Positions 16,219-24,982 of a stretch of DNA of 64,000 nucleotides are shown here, one piece after another. The notes below the pieces were generated by a model. It was given only the letters and a program-made list of their open reading frames with translations. It did not search any database and had not been told where the DNA came from. Made by a program: the position numbers and the translations under genes. Origin of the DNA: Acidobacteriaceae bacterium (lineage in GTDB: Bacteria > Acidobacteriota > Terriglobia > Terriglobales > Acidobacteriaceae); NCBI GenBank assembly GCA_003134855.1, contig PLCS01000017.1, positions 32,320 to 96,319 on the forward strand, written 5' to 3'. The first letter of the stretch is position 1. Every line of letters begins with the position of its first letter.

Positions 16219-18878
16219 TGCACACACTCAGAGCATTCTGGATTCGCCTCCGCGGCTTGATCGGCGCGCGTCGCAACGAGGAAGACTTCGCGGCCGAACT
16301 CGCCAGCCATGTGGAGATGCACACCGACGACGGCATCCGCGCGGGCCTAAGTCCCGAAGAAGCGCGGCGGCAAGCGCTCATTTGCCTGGGCGGCGCGGAG
16401 CAGACCCGGCAGGCCTATCGCGAGCGCCGCGGACTGCCGTGGCTTGAGTCGCTCTTCCGCGACTTCGGTTACGCATTACGCACACTGGGCAAGCATCGCG
16501 GCGCAACGGCCGCGGCCATACTCTCCATCGGTCTCGGTATCGGCGCCAACGCCACCATTTTCTCCATGGTCAACCGCTTCCTGCTGCGCCCCGCGCCCAT
16601 GGGCGACCCCACCACCCTGCTCGCCCTCCAGACCACCCACGACGGCGACGAGTGCTGCAACAACTTCTCTTTTCCGGTCTATACCGATATTCGCGACCAG
16701 GCTCAATCCTTCTCCGGCGTGGCCGCCTACTTCGAGTTGATTCCGGCCTCGATCACTGGCAGCGGGGAGCCGGAACGAGTCTTTGGCCAGGCGGTCACGG
16801 CCAATTTCTTTCAGGTCACGGAACTCCCAATGGTGCTGGGGCGCGGGTTTGTCACGGGCGAAGAGAGCGCGTCCGAGGTTGTGCTGGGAGCCGGTCTCTG
16901 GCAGCGCCGCTTCAACGCGGACAAGGAAATCGTCGGCAAGACAGTCACCATCTCCGGCCATGTGTTTACGGTCATCGGTGTGGTTACACCCGCCTTTCAC
17001 AGCGTCGAGCAGATCCTCGGTACGGAATTTTGGGTGCCGCTCGGCAGCGCGTCCCAGCTGGCGACTGACCTCCCCTTTCAGGCTTCCCGCGGAGATCATT
17101 GGCTCGCTGTTGTGGGCCGGCTGAAGCCGGGTGTCACGCGAGCACAGGCTGCGGCAGAGTTGAACACGCTCGCCCAGCGCTTCGCCCTGGCCAATCCTAA
17201 AACCGACCAGGGGAACCGGTTCTCGTTCGATCAGGCTGGCACAATGCCGCCCCATGAGCGGAGAGGGTTGGTGCTCTTTCTGGCCGCGCTCACGGTGGTT
17301 GTGCTCCTGGTGCTGGCGATCGCCGGAGCCAACGTGGCGAATCTGCTGTTTGCCCAAGCCGCCAGCCGCCAGCGCGACATGGCCGTTCGGCTCGCCCTTG
17401 GAGCAACGCGCGCACGTTTGCAGCGGCAAATGCTCACCGAGAGCTTGCTGCTCGGGTTGGGCGGCGGCGTACTCGGCGTCGTTCTATCGCTATGGGCCAC
17501 GCGGGCGCTTTCGGCACTCCACCTGCCTGCTCCGGTTCCGCTCGATTTGCGCATCAGTGTGGACTGGCGCGTACTGCTGTTTGCCCTCGCTCTAAGCGTG
17601 CTCAGCGGGCTGCTGCTTGGCGTGGCCCCTGCATGGGCCGCGTCCCGCCCGCTGCTTGCCAACGCACTCAAGGGCGAAGATGCTCTCGCCCGTCCCGGCC
17701 GCCGCATCAGCCTGCGCAATTTCCTCGTCGTCGCACAGGTCGCCATGTCCGTCGTTCTGCTCTCCATCACCGGACTCTTTTTGCGCAGTCTGCAAAGCGC
17801 GGCCAAAATCGACATAGGCTTTCGATCGAAAGGCCTGCTGATGATGTCCGTCGATCCGCGTGTTCACGGCTATACGGCTCCTCGAACCGTCGAGTTTCTT
17901 TCCCTGTTTCAACAGCGCGTTGCCGCACTGCCCGGCGTTGTATCAGCATCTGCCACGGATAGAACGCCGCTCTCCAGCACCACTCGCAGCGAAGATCTTC
18001 ACGCCGCCGGCGTGGCTGACAAAGACAAGCACGATGTCAACGCGGAGCTCTTCATGGTGACGCCCGGCTACTTTGAAACCATGGGCATTCCGCGTATTGC
18101 CGGCCAGGACTTTGGAGGGGAAACGGCAACGGGACCCAAAACCGCTGTCGTCAACCGCGCCTTTGCCGAGCGCGTCTTTGGCGGCGCAATCCCAATCGGC
18201 TGGCAAGTCACCAACGGCAGAACTACCTACGAGATTATCGGCGTAGTGGGCAACGTCAAGGCGCGCTCGCTGGGCGAAGAAACCCGCCCGGTCCTCTATC
18301 GCTCACTCCAGCAGAGCATCGCAAACGATTCGTCGTTCCTCGGCTATACGCTTGTTGTTCACACCTCCGGCAATCCAGCGGCGATTGCGCAAGCAGTCCG
18401 CAGCCAGGTCCACGCGCTCGATCCCGCGATGGCCATCTTCAACGAGGAGACCATGGAGGAGCACATGCGCACCGCGTTCTTTCTGCCCCACCTTGCGGCG
18501 ACTCTTTTCGGCACGTTCGGATTCATTGGCCTCGTTCTTGCCGCGGTGGGTCTTTATGGTGTGATGAGCTACGCGGTTAGCCGGCGCACGCGCGAGATCG
18601 GAATCCGCATGGCCATGGGTGCGCGACCGGGTACTGTCGAGCGACTTGTGCTGCGACAGGGGATGGCGCTTACGCTCATCGCTGTGATTCTTGGTTGGCC
18701 TGCCGCCTGGATGTTGTCCAGACTCGCTTCCAGCTTTCTCTACGGCATTCAGCCCCACGACACGATGACGTTCGCGGTAGTGCCGCTGTTTTTGGCCTCG
18801 ATCGCCTTCGTAGCGTGCTGGATACCCGCACGGCGCGCGGCGTCCATCGATCCCATGCGGGCGCTGCGAACGGAATAG
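16218..18878 (+). CDS. ADOP-family duplicated orphan permease 1
   Basis: The protein has 886 residues. Positions ~1-75 form the acidobacterial N-terminal module (EDFAAELASHVEMHTDDGIRAGLSPEEARRQAL). Two MacB-type periplasmic domains and two FtsX domains follow (about 260-420 and 750-886), with the paired segments DMAVRLALGATRARL and EIGIRMAMGARPGTV. It ends RRAASIDPMRALRTE. No ATPase is fused or adjacent, which defines the ADOP (acidobacterial duplicated orphan permease) family. The real start is the ATG overlapping the PadR stop. Transport or signalling roles have been suggested for the family; the substrate is unknown. Confidence 0.92.
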   Translation: MHTLRAFWIRLRGLIGARRNEEDFAAELASHVEMHTDDGIRAGLSPEEARRQALICLGGAEQTRQAYRERRGLPWLESLFRDFGYALRTLGKHRGATAAAILSIGLGIGANATIFSMVNRFLLRPAPMGDPTTLLALQTTHDGDECCNNFSFPVYTDIRDQAQSFSGVAAYFELIPASITGSGEPERVFGQAVTANFFQVTELPMVLGRGFVTGEESASEVVLGAGLWQRRFNADKEIVGKTVTISGHVFTVIGVVTPAFHSVEQILGTEFWVPLGSASQLATDLPFQASRGDHWLAVVGRLKPGVTRAQAAAELNTLAQRFALANPKTDQGNRFSFDQAGTMPPHERRGLVLFLAALTVVVLLVLAIAGANVANLLFAQAASRQRDMAVRLALGATRARLQRQMLTESLLLGLGGGVLGVVLSLWATRALSALHLPAPVPLDLRISVDWRVLLFALALSVLSGLLLGVAPAWAASRPLLANALKGEDALARPGRRISLRNFLVVAQVAMSVVLLSITGLFLRSLQSAAKIDIGFRSKGLLMMSVDPRVHGYTAPRTVEFLSLFQQRVAALPGVVSASATDRTPLSSTTRSEDLHAAGVADKDKHDVNAELFMVTPGYFETMGIPRIAGQDFGGETATGPKTAVVNRAFAERVFGGAIPIGWQVTNGRTTYEIIGVVGNVKARSLGEETRPVLYRSLQQSIANDSSFLGYTLVVHTSGNPAAIAQAVRSQVHALDPAMAIFNEETMEEHMRTAFFLPHLAATLFGTFGFIGLVLAAVGLYGVMSYAVSRRTREIGIRMAMGARPGTVERLVLRQGMALTLIAVILGWPAAWMLSRLASSFLYGIQPHDTMTFAVVPLFLASIAFVACWIPARRAASIDPMRALRTE

Positions 18879-18888
18879 GAGATTTCTT

Positions 18889-21525
18889 ATGCCAAAACTC
18901 AGAGCACTCTGGCTTCGAATCCTTGAAATGTTCCACCCCCGGCTCGGCGATGCAGACTTTGACGCCGAACTGGCCAGCCACGTGGAGATGCACACCGACG
19001 ACGGCATACGCGCGGGCCTGAGTCCCGAGGAAGCGCGGCGGCAAGCGCTGATTCGCCTGGGCGGCATGGAGCAGACCCGACAGGCCTATCGCGAACGCCG
19101 CACGCTGCCCTGGCTGGAGACGCTCTGGCAGGACATTCGATTTGGCCTGCGAATCCTCTGCAAGAATCCCGGCTATACGGCCGTCGCAGTCCTCACTCTT
19201 GCGCTCGGAATTGGAGCGAACACGGCGGTCTTCATGGTGGCGCAGGCGGCTCTGCTACGTTCCTGGCCGGCCAGGGAGCCAGACCGCCTGGCCAGGCTGA
19301 TCGCCACGACGCCGCAGGGCGAGGAAGACGCGTTCTCCTACCCGGACTACCGGGATTTGGCGGCGCAGAGCAGTTCGCTTGAAGGAATTCTCGCTTACTC
19401 GCGCCACGTAAAAATGCTTCGCGTGGGCGCGGAATCGCAGGCGGTGCGGGATGACCTCGTCTCCCCTAACTACTTCTCGGTGCTGGGGATCGATGCCCAG
19501 CTTGGCCGTGTTTTCTCCGCAGAGTCCCGGCCGGATAACGAACCGGGAGTCGTGATCTGCGACTCGCTCTGGCATCGTGCTTTCAACGCAGATCCATTGC
19601 TGGTGGGAAAGCAAATATGGCTTACGAACCGCGGCTACACGGTTCTGGGTATTGCGCCGCCGGGTTTTCGCGGCCTTGAGCGCGGGGTTCCCACGGACCT
19701 ATGGCTCCCCGTCGCGACCGAATACTCAAGCCAGGAGCTTGCCGACCGGAAAAGCCGCGAGTTTGAGGTGCTCGGGCGTCTGCGGCCAGGTGTGACCGCC
19801 GCAGAGGCCCAGGTTGAACTCGATACCCTCGGACGCCGCCTGGCTTTGGCCTATCCTGCCATCGACAAAGCCAGGAACGTTGCCCTGATCTCAGAGCGAG
19901 AACGCCTGCGCGAAGCCATGGTGCCAACGTTGATCCTGATGACTGCCGTCGGATTGGTTCTGCTGATCTGCTGCGCCAACGTCGCCGGATTGGTACTGGC
20001 CCGCGCCGACGCAAGGCGCAAGGAGGTTGCCATGCGGCTGGCGCTGGGCGCGGGACGCCTGCGCCTGATACGCCAGTTGCTCACCGAGAGCCTCCTTCTG
20101 GCTTCGCTGGGCGCGGCGTTTGGCCTGCTTCTGGCAGCCGGGCTTCTTCGGTTGGCACCGGCGCTGATGCCTCCGTCAGAGGTTGAGATTGGGCTCGACC
20201 TGCACCTCGACGCATCGGTCCTTGCCTTTACCGCAGCCGCCGCTCTTCTGTCGGTTCTGGTCTTTGGATTGGCGCCCGCAATTCAGCTCTCCAAGACGAG
20301 TCTCGTCTCGGCGCTCAAGGGCGAAGGGAGGGGCGCAGTGCGCGGTGTGAAGCGATGGACAATGCGCAATGCGCTGGTGCTGGGCGAGATTGCGCTGTCG
20401 GTAGTGCTGTTGACGGCCTCCGGGCTGGTGGTGCGCAGCCTGCTTTACAGCCGCTCGCTTCCTCTCGGCTTCGATCGGCAAAGGCAACTGATCTACTTCG
20501 ATCTGCTTCCCGCAGTTGCCGGATATAACTCGGAGCGCAGTGCGGCCTTCTTCAACCAAGTGGAGGAGAAAGCGGCGGCGCTGCCGGGGGTCCGGCACGC
20601 AGCTCTGGAGCGGCGCGTATTGCTCTCCGATTCGGGAGGAGGAGCCGAGCAGCGGGTCTCGATTCCCGGCGTCGAGTTGCCGCAGGGCCAGCTCAACGTT
20701 CCCATCAAATTCAACGCGGTCGACGGCAACTACTTCCGCGCCATCGGAACGCGCCTGATCGAGGGACGCGAATTCACCTCCGGCGACAATCCTTTGGCTG
20801 CCAGAGTCACGGTCATCAGCCAAACCATGGCGGAACGCTTCTGGCCGGGCCAGGAGGTTCTGGGACGGCAGATCGTGGCCGACGGGACGGCTTGCCAGAT
20901 CGTGGGCGTTGTCGAGGACGCGAAGATCAACAGCATCCACGAAACCCCGGAACCCTATATGTACTTCCCGTTTGCGCAGATGCCCAGCGACTATAGCACG
21001 CTCATCGTCGAGGCGGAGAGCAACCCCAAGGCCCTGACGGCAAGAATGCTGAGCGAGATTCAGCGAGTGGATCGCAATGTGCCTGTCTCGGTTCGCACCG
21101 TGCACTATCTGATGAAACAGGCCTTCTGGGACGACCAGATGGCCGCGGGCTTTGTGGGAGCTCTTGGATTGCTGGGAATCTTCCTCGGAGCCATAGGACT
21201 CTATGGCGTAGTTGCCTTCACAGTGAACCGGCGCAGCCGCGAAATCGGCATCCGCATGGCTCTGGGCGCCGAGCGCCGGGATATATTGCGGCTGGTGCTC
21301 GGCCAGGGACTGACGCTTGCCGCAATTGGAGCGGGAATCGGTCTTGTGGCGTCGCTCGCGGCCATGCGGCTGCTATCGACCATGCTCTATGGCGTCAGGC
21401 CCACCGATCCGCTTACTTTTGCCGGCAGCTCGGCTCTGGCGATCTTGGTGGCTCTGGCGGCCAGTTGGATTCCCGCCCGCCGCGCGGCATCCATCGATCC
21501 GATGCAGTCGCTGCGGACGGAGTAG
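18889..21525 (+). CDS. ADOP-family duplicated orphan permease 2
   Basis: This 878-residue paralogue of the preceding gene starts 10 nt after it and has the same layout. Its N-terminal module (ELASHVEMHTDDGIRAGLSPEEARRQALIRLGG) matches the first gene almost base for base, while the membrane and periplasmic parts are much more diverged. Paired FtsX elements EVAMRLALGAGRLRL and EIGIRMALGAERRDI are visible, and the end RRAASIDPMQSLRTE is shared. The two probably form a heteromeric permease or recent paralogues under the same PadR. Transcription is predicted to stop at 21613-21642. Confidence 0.92.
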   Translation: MPKLRALWLRILEMFHPRLGDADFDAELASHVEMHTDDGIRAGLSPEEARRQALIRLGGMEQTRQAYRERRTLPWLETLWQDIRFGLRILCKNPGYTAVAVLTLALGIGANTAVFMVAQAALLRSWPAREPDRLARLIATTPQGEEDAFSYPDYRDLAAQSSSLEGILAYSRHVKMLRVGAESQAVRDDLVSPNYFSVLGIDAQLGRVFSAESRPDNEPGVVICDSLWHRAFNADPLLVGKQIWLTNRGYTVLGIAPPGFRGLERGVPTDLWLPVATEYSSQELADRKSREFEVLGRLRPGVTAAEAQVELDTLGRRLALAYPAIDKARNVALISERERLREAMVPTLILMTAVGLVLLICCANVAGLVLARADARRKEVAMRLALGAGRLRLIRQLLTESLLLASLGAAFGLLLAAGLLRLAPALMPPSEVEIGLDLHLDASVLAFTAAAALLSVLVFGLAPAIQLSKTSLVSALKGEGRGAVRGVKRWTMRNALVLGEIALSVVLLTASGLVVRSLLYSRSLPLGFDRQRQLIYFDLLPAVAGYNSERSAAFFNQVEEKAAALPGVRHAALERRVLLSDSGGGAEQRVSIPGVELPQGQLNVPIKFNAVDGNYFRAIGTRLIEGREFTSGDNPLAARVTVISQTMAERFWPGQEVLGRQIVADGTACQIVGVVEDAKINSIHETPEPYMYFPFAQMPSDYSTLIVEAESNPKALTARMLSEIQRVDRNVPVSVRTVHYLMKQAFWDDQMAAGFVGALGLLGIFLGAIGLYGVVAFTVNRRSREIGIRMALGAERRDILRLVLGQGLTLAAIGAGIGLVASLAAMRLLSTMLYGVRPTDPLTFAGSSALAILVALAASWIPARRAASIDPMQSLRTE

Positions 21526-21612
21526 CAGTGCGCGCGGAAGAAAGCCGCTCCGGCAGAGCAGGCAGATTGAGTGCTTCCGGGAGCAACGGGTTGGCTCGAT
21601 GGGCACAAATAC

Positions 21613-21642
21613 AAAGGGGAAGAGCCTAAGCTCCTCCCCTTT
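21613..21642. terminator. Bidirectional terminator between ADOP2 and HU
   Basis: A 13-bp stem with one mismatch (AAAGGGGAAGAGC / GCTCCTCCCCTTT) and a CTAA loop lies between convergent genes. A/T flanks on both sides suit termination in both directions. Confidence 0.75.
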
Positions 21643-21683
21643 GCTGTCCGCAGTCCAGGGTATGATTCTGGTCCGAAGCGAAA

Positions 21684-21980
21684 CTACTTCTTCACGGGGG
21701 CGATCACGTCCTTGGCGGCCTTGGCCACGCGGAACTTGACCACCGTCTTGGCCTTGATCTTGATGGCCGCGCCGGTTTGGGGGTTGCGGCCGATGCGGGC
21801 CTTGCGCTCCGCCTTCACCAGGCGGCCGATGCCGGGAATCACGAAAACGCCGTTCTTCTTGGTTTCCTTCACGGCGGTCTCCGCCTGCAGGTCCAGGAAT
21901 GCTGCGACTTGCTTGTTGGTCAGTTCCAGTTTTTCGGCGAGAAGCCGAATCAGGGCGGTCTTGGTCAATCCAGTTGCCAT
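21684..21980 (-). CDS. HU-family nucleoid DNA-binding protein
   Basis: This 98-residue histone-like protein bends and compacts DNA. It shows the HU/IHF pattern: LTKTALIRLLAEKLELTNKQVAAFLDLQAETAVKE, then the core FVIPGIGRLVKAERKARIGRNPQTGAAIKIKAKTVVKFRVAKAAKD. The arm proline in GRNPQTG is present. The ATG at 21980 lies 7 nt after GAAGGAGA; 21 upstream codons lack similarity. The 3' end faces the ADOP cluster. Confidence 0.95.
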   Translation of the reverse strand: MATGLTKTALIRLLAEKLELTNKQVAAFLDLQAETAVKETKKNGVFVIPGIGRLVKAERKARIGRNPQTGAAIKIKAKTVVKFRVAKAAKDVIAPVKK

Positions 21981-22299
21981 GTGTTGCTCTCCTTCTCGGG
22001 CGTGCCCTTGGGCGCGCCGGTGTTGCCTGGGCTTCCGCCGCATACTGCGCGCCGCATGGAAAGGAGGGGATCAGGCAACACGTGCACGAAACCCCTGTAT
22101 TCATGCGGGTCGGAGTACCCGTCGTTCGTTACAATGCGACTTTTGAGGGAACAAAGTCAAGGAAAAAACCGCGATTTCCACAAAATTCTTAGGTATTTGT
22201 GCATTTTTCGTCGATTTTTACCTGTTTTTGCAGAGATTTGCTGGTTTTTATCGGGTTGCGTACGGGGAAACTCTTCAGGATGGCTGCTGTGCGGGGCGC
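21981..22299. other. Intergenic stretch with AT-rich block upstream of HU
   Basis: About 320 nt lie between the HU start and the DUF2461 stop. The part at about 22140-22255 is strikingly rich in A/T runs for this genome (several TTTTT and AAAAAA tracts). It probably holds the HU promoter region: TTGACT on the minus strand (22155-22160) is a good -35, but I cannot pair it convincingly with a -10. No ORF or RNA gene is recognised. Confidence 0.45.
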
Positions 22300-23037
22300 C
22301 TAATCCAGGCCAAAAAGCACCTTTTTGCGGGGCGCGAGAGCCGCGGCTATCGGGGTGTTCAGCGCATCCACCACCGGCGCAGCCAGCCGGAAGTGGCGAA
22401 TCAGCTCAGCGGCAAAGCCGGGGTCGAGGGCGGCCGAGGCGGACAGCGTGGTGCTCAACCCCCACTGGCGGCATCGAATCAGATCGAGCGCCGGATGCTC
22501 TTTAGGAAAGCCCTTGGGCGGACGGGTGAGCGCGTTGCCGTCGAACTCGGTGAACGTTTTGCGCACGGCGGGTTTCTGCAAGAGTTTGCGGAACTCGGCG
22601 TGGTGATCAAGGAGCCAGTGGCGAATGGCGGCCAGTTGATCCTTCTCCGGCATGTAGGCGCCGGCGGCGATGACCACCTCCTTGGCGTCGATGTGGAAGT
22701 AGTAGCCCGCGCCGGAGGTCTTCTCCAGCCCCTGATGCGACCACCAGGCGGCCACATGCGTCTTGTACGGCTTCTTGTCGGCGCTGAAGCGGGTGTCGCG
22801 ATAGATCCTGAAGAGGCATTTCTCCGCGGGCCGCACGAAGCTGGGGGCAAAGCTCTCCATCGCGCCGGTGACCTTGCGGATAATGGCCAGCATCGGCTCC
22901 TTCAGCTCGGCCTCGAAGACCGCCTTGCGCGGCGTGAACCACTCGCGATCGTTGTGGCGGGCCAGGGCGCGCAGAAAGGCTAGGCCTTCGGAGTGAAGGT
23001 GGGCGGCGGGTGGTACGGATTTTGTTGCGCGAGTCAT
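22300..23037 (-). CDS. DUF2461 family protein
   Basis: This 245-residue protein matches the DUF2461/TIGR02453 family: FLRALARHNDREWFTPRKAVFEAELKEPM, then ECLFRIYRDTRFSADKKPYKTHVAAWW-like sequence and GYYFHIDAKEVVIAAGAYMPEKDQLAAIR. The molecular function of the family is not known. It begins 13 nt after the ruvA stop, so it is probably cotranscribed with ruvA. No signal peptide or membrane segment is present. Confidence 0.88.
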   Translation of the reverse strand: MTRATKSVPPAAHLHSEGLAFLRALARHNDREWFTPRKAVFEAELKEPMLAIIRKVTGAMESFAPSFVRPAEKCLFRIYRDTRFSADKKPYKTHVAAWWSHQGLEKTSGAGYYFHIDAKEVVIAAGAYMPEKDQLAAIRHWLLDHHAEFRKLLQKPAVRKTFTEFDGNALTRPPKGFPKEHPALDLIRCRQWGLSTTLSASAALDPGFAAELIRHFRLAAPVVDALNTPIAAALAPRKKVLFGLD

Positions 23038-23050
23038 GATGGAAACAAGT

Positions 23051-23641
23051 CTACCGGATCACCTTCAGCGCGCCACGGAAGAGTCCGTCGAAGTCGGCGG
23101 CGAGGGCTTTGTCCTTGGCGACGGCCTGTTCGATGGCCTTCTCGGCGGCCACGCGCTGGTAGCCGAGATTGACCAGCGCGGAGAGCACGTCGTCCACAGC
23201 CGCTCCGCGCACCGACGATGGCGCCGGCGCAACGGCAAAGTCGTCGAGCTTGTCTTTCAGTTCGACCACCAGCCGTTCGGCCAGCTTCTTGCCGACGCCG
23301 GGAATGCGCGTCAGTTGCGCGTGGTCCTGGCCGCGAATCGCCTGCACGGTGCGCTCCGGTGAAAGTCCGCTGAGCATCTTGATCGCCAGTTTGGGACCGA
23401 CGCCGCTGACGGTGATCAGGCGCTCGAAGAGGCGTTTCTCTTCGCGATCGAGAAAGCCGAAGAGTGCGATCTGGTCTTCGCTGACCTGGGTGTGAATGTG
23501 CAGTGCAGTCTCCGCGCCCAGCGAGGGCAGGGCGGTGAAGGTGGGGATTGAGATGGTGACGTCATAGCCCACCCCGGCCGCCTCTACGATGGCCTGGCCG
23601 GGCTGTTTGAAGATGAGCTTTCCGCGCAAATGAGCGATCAT
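23051..23641 (-). CDS. ruvA: Holliday junction DNA helicase subunit RuvA
   Basis: RuvA binds four-way junctions and recruits the RuvB motor for branch migration. The 196-residue protein has the OB-fold start MIAHLRGKLIFK, the helix-hairpin-helix motifs LITVSGVGPKLAIKMLSG and LTRIPGVGKKLAERLVVELKDKL, the acidic-pin region, and a C-terminal RuvB-binding helix bundle. RuvB and RuvC are not nearby. A TACAAT -10 box lies 8 nt before the ATG with only a weak AAGG between, so the mRNA may be leaderless. Confidence 0.97.
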   Translation of the reverse strand: MIAHLRGKLIFKQPGQAIVEAAGVGYDVTISIPTFTALPSLGAETALHIHTQVSEDQIALFGFLDREEKRLFERLITVSGVGPKLAIKMLSGLSPERTVQAIRGQDHAQLTRIPGVGKKLAERLVVELKDKLDDFAVAPAPSSVRGAAVDDVLSALVNLGYQRVAAEKAIEQAVAKDKALAADFDGLFRGALKVIR

Positions 23642-23649
23642 GGTGCCTT

Positions 23650-23655
23650 ATTGTA
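23650..23655 (-). promoter_or_regulatory. -10 box of ruvA (possibly leaderless)
   Basis: TACAAT on the minus strand ends 8 nt before the ruvA ATG. A transcript starting ~7 nt after the box would begin at the start codon. No TTGACA-like -35 is evident. Confidence 0.55.
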
Positions 23656-23806
23656 GAATCCCTGGCCGCTCAAGGAAAACCATTCTTTCTACCTCGCGTC
23701 CAAAGAAGTGCGGGGGAATGGCTCCGGTGCGCCCGCGCCGGATACAATAGGGTTTGGACTGCGGCAGACAGGCGGCAGGCGATTCTGACTTTTGGAGCAG
23801 GTACAC

Positions 23807-24847
23807 GTGAGAGGCATTGTCCGCCGCGGTCTGCGGCTTGAATTGGTTGCGGGACTCGGTATCGCGCTGGCCATGCCCGCGCTGGCGGCGCCCGCGGGCG
23901 TAGCCACGACAACGGTGCTGACCGCGCCGCAGACCACGCAATCCAATGCGCAGACCTGTTCGCTGACCAGCTTCTCGGTGAGCGTGGCCAGTGCGGCGGG
24001 AGTGCCTGCCGGAACCGTCAACATTGAGGACGGCACAGTTTCACTAGCCAGCGCGGATCTCGATTCCAGCGGGAAGACCAGTTTCCAATTTGCCCTGAAG
24101 GACGGCGCTCACTCTCTGAGCGCGGTCTATGCCAGCAACGCCGATTTCCTCACCTCCTCTTCCGCGGCCGCATCGGTGACCATTAGCAATCAGTGCAATT
24201 CCGAGTTTGCGGTGACCGTCTCCAATCTGACGCCGACGAGTGCCGCGAACACCCTGACCCTGACGCCGGGTCAGGCGGGAACGGGCACGATCAGCGTTAC
24301 ACCGTTGCAAGAGTTTGTCTCCAAGTTGACGACTCCGGCGTTTGTCACCATCTCCTGCTCCGGCCTGCCCGATCAAGCTTCCTGCATTTATACGCCGGAG
24401 AGCGTTGAGATCTTGCCTGACCAGAATGCGGCAGTGACCAGTTCGATGGTGCTTCAGACCTACGCGCAATCCACCGCATTGGCCTCACCAGCAACCCGAC
24501 CGGGCAAGGGCTCCTCTCCCATAGCCTGGGCGTTTCTGCTGCCCGGCGCTCTGGGTCTGGGCGGTCTCGCCTGGGGAGCGCGGCGCCGCCGGGGTCCCCG
24601 CGGACAGGTCTTCATCCGTGGGGCGGTCCGCCACTGGTTAAATCGGCTTTCGCTCGTGGCCCTGGTTTGCCTGGTCACCCTGCTGGGTACCACCGGATGC
24701 AATCCGCGCTATGGCTATGAGCACCACGGCCCGATTCCCAATCCGCCGACTCCGGCTGGTACGTACACGGTGACCGTCACCGCGCAGTCCAACAACGGCG
24801 TTACCGCCATCACGCAGAACACGACATTCGTGCTGACGGTCAATTAG
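23807..24847 (+). CDS. Secreted Ig-like repeat protein with C-terminal membrane hairpin
   Basis: The protein has 346 residues. The N-terminal hydrophobic segment ends in AMPALAAPA and is a probable signal peptide. One or two Ig-like (Big_3-type) beta domains follow at about 35-220 (PAGTVNIEDGTVSLASADLDSSGKTSFQFALKDGAHSLSAVYASN is the hallmark region). Around 230-255 and 275-300 lie hydrophobic stretches flanked by GARRRRGPRG. The second ends in LVTLLGTTGC and is followed by TPAGTYTVTVTAQSNN and TTFVLTVN. That C-terminus is a familiar acidobacterial layout. GTG at 23807, 9 nt after GGAG, is preferred to an in-frame TTG at 23792. Confidence 0.75.
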   Translation: MRGIVRRGLRLELVAGLGIALAMPALAAPAGVATTTVLTAPQTTQSNAQTCSLTSFSVSVASAAGVPAGTVNIEDGTVSLASADLDSSGKTSFQFALKDGAHSLSAVYASNADFLTSSSAAASVTISNQCNSEFAVTVSNLTPTSAANTLTLTPGQAGTGTISVTPLQEFVSKLTTPAFVTISCSGLPDQASCIYTPESVEILPDQNAAVTSSMVLQTYAQSTALASPATRPGKGSSPIAWAFLLPGALGLGGLAWGARRRRGPRGQVFIRGAVRHWLNRLSLVALVCLVTLLGTTGCNPRYGYEHHGPIPNPPTPAGTYTVTVTAQSNNGVTAITQNTTFVLTVN

Positions 24848-24904
24848 GTTCGTCCGGCTGCAGTCGGAAAGTCTCTAACTCTGCTGTGCTGGTGAGCGAA
24901 GGAT

Positions 24905-24951
24905 AACAAAAAGAACCTGCGGCCTCAAGCCATCCGCAGGTTCTTTTTGTT
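24905..24951. terminator. Bidirectional terminator between Ig-like gene and trpB
   Basis: Perfect 18-bp arms (24905-24922 and 24934-24951) around an 11-nt loop form the stem core AGAACCTGCGG with T5 on the downstream side for either strand. The two flanking genes converge on it. Confidence 0.9.
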
Positions 24952-24982
24952 GTCCTTTTGCCGCAACTCAGGTGATCCGTGC

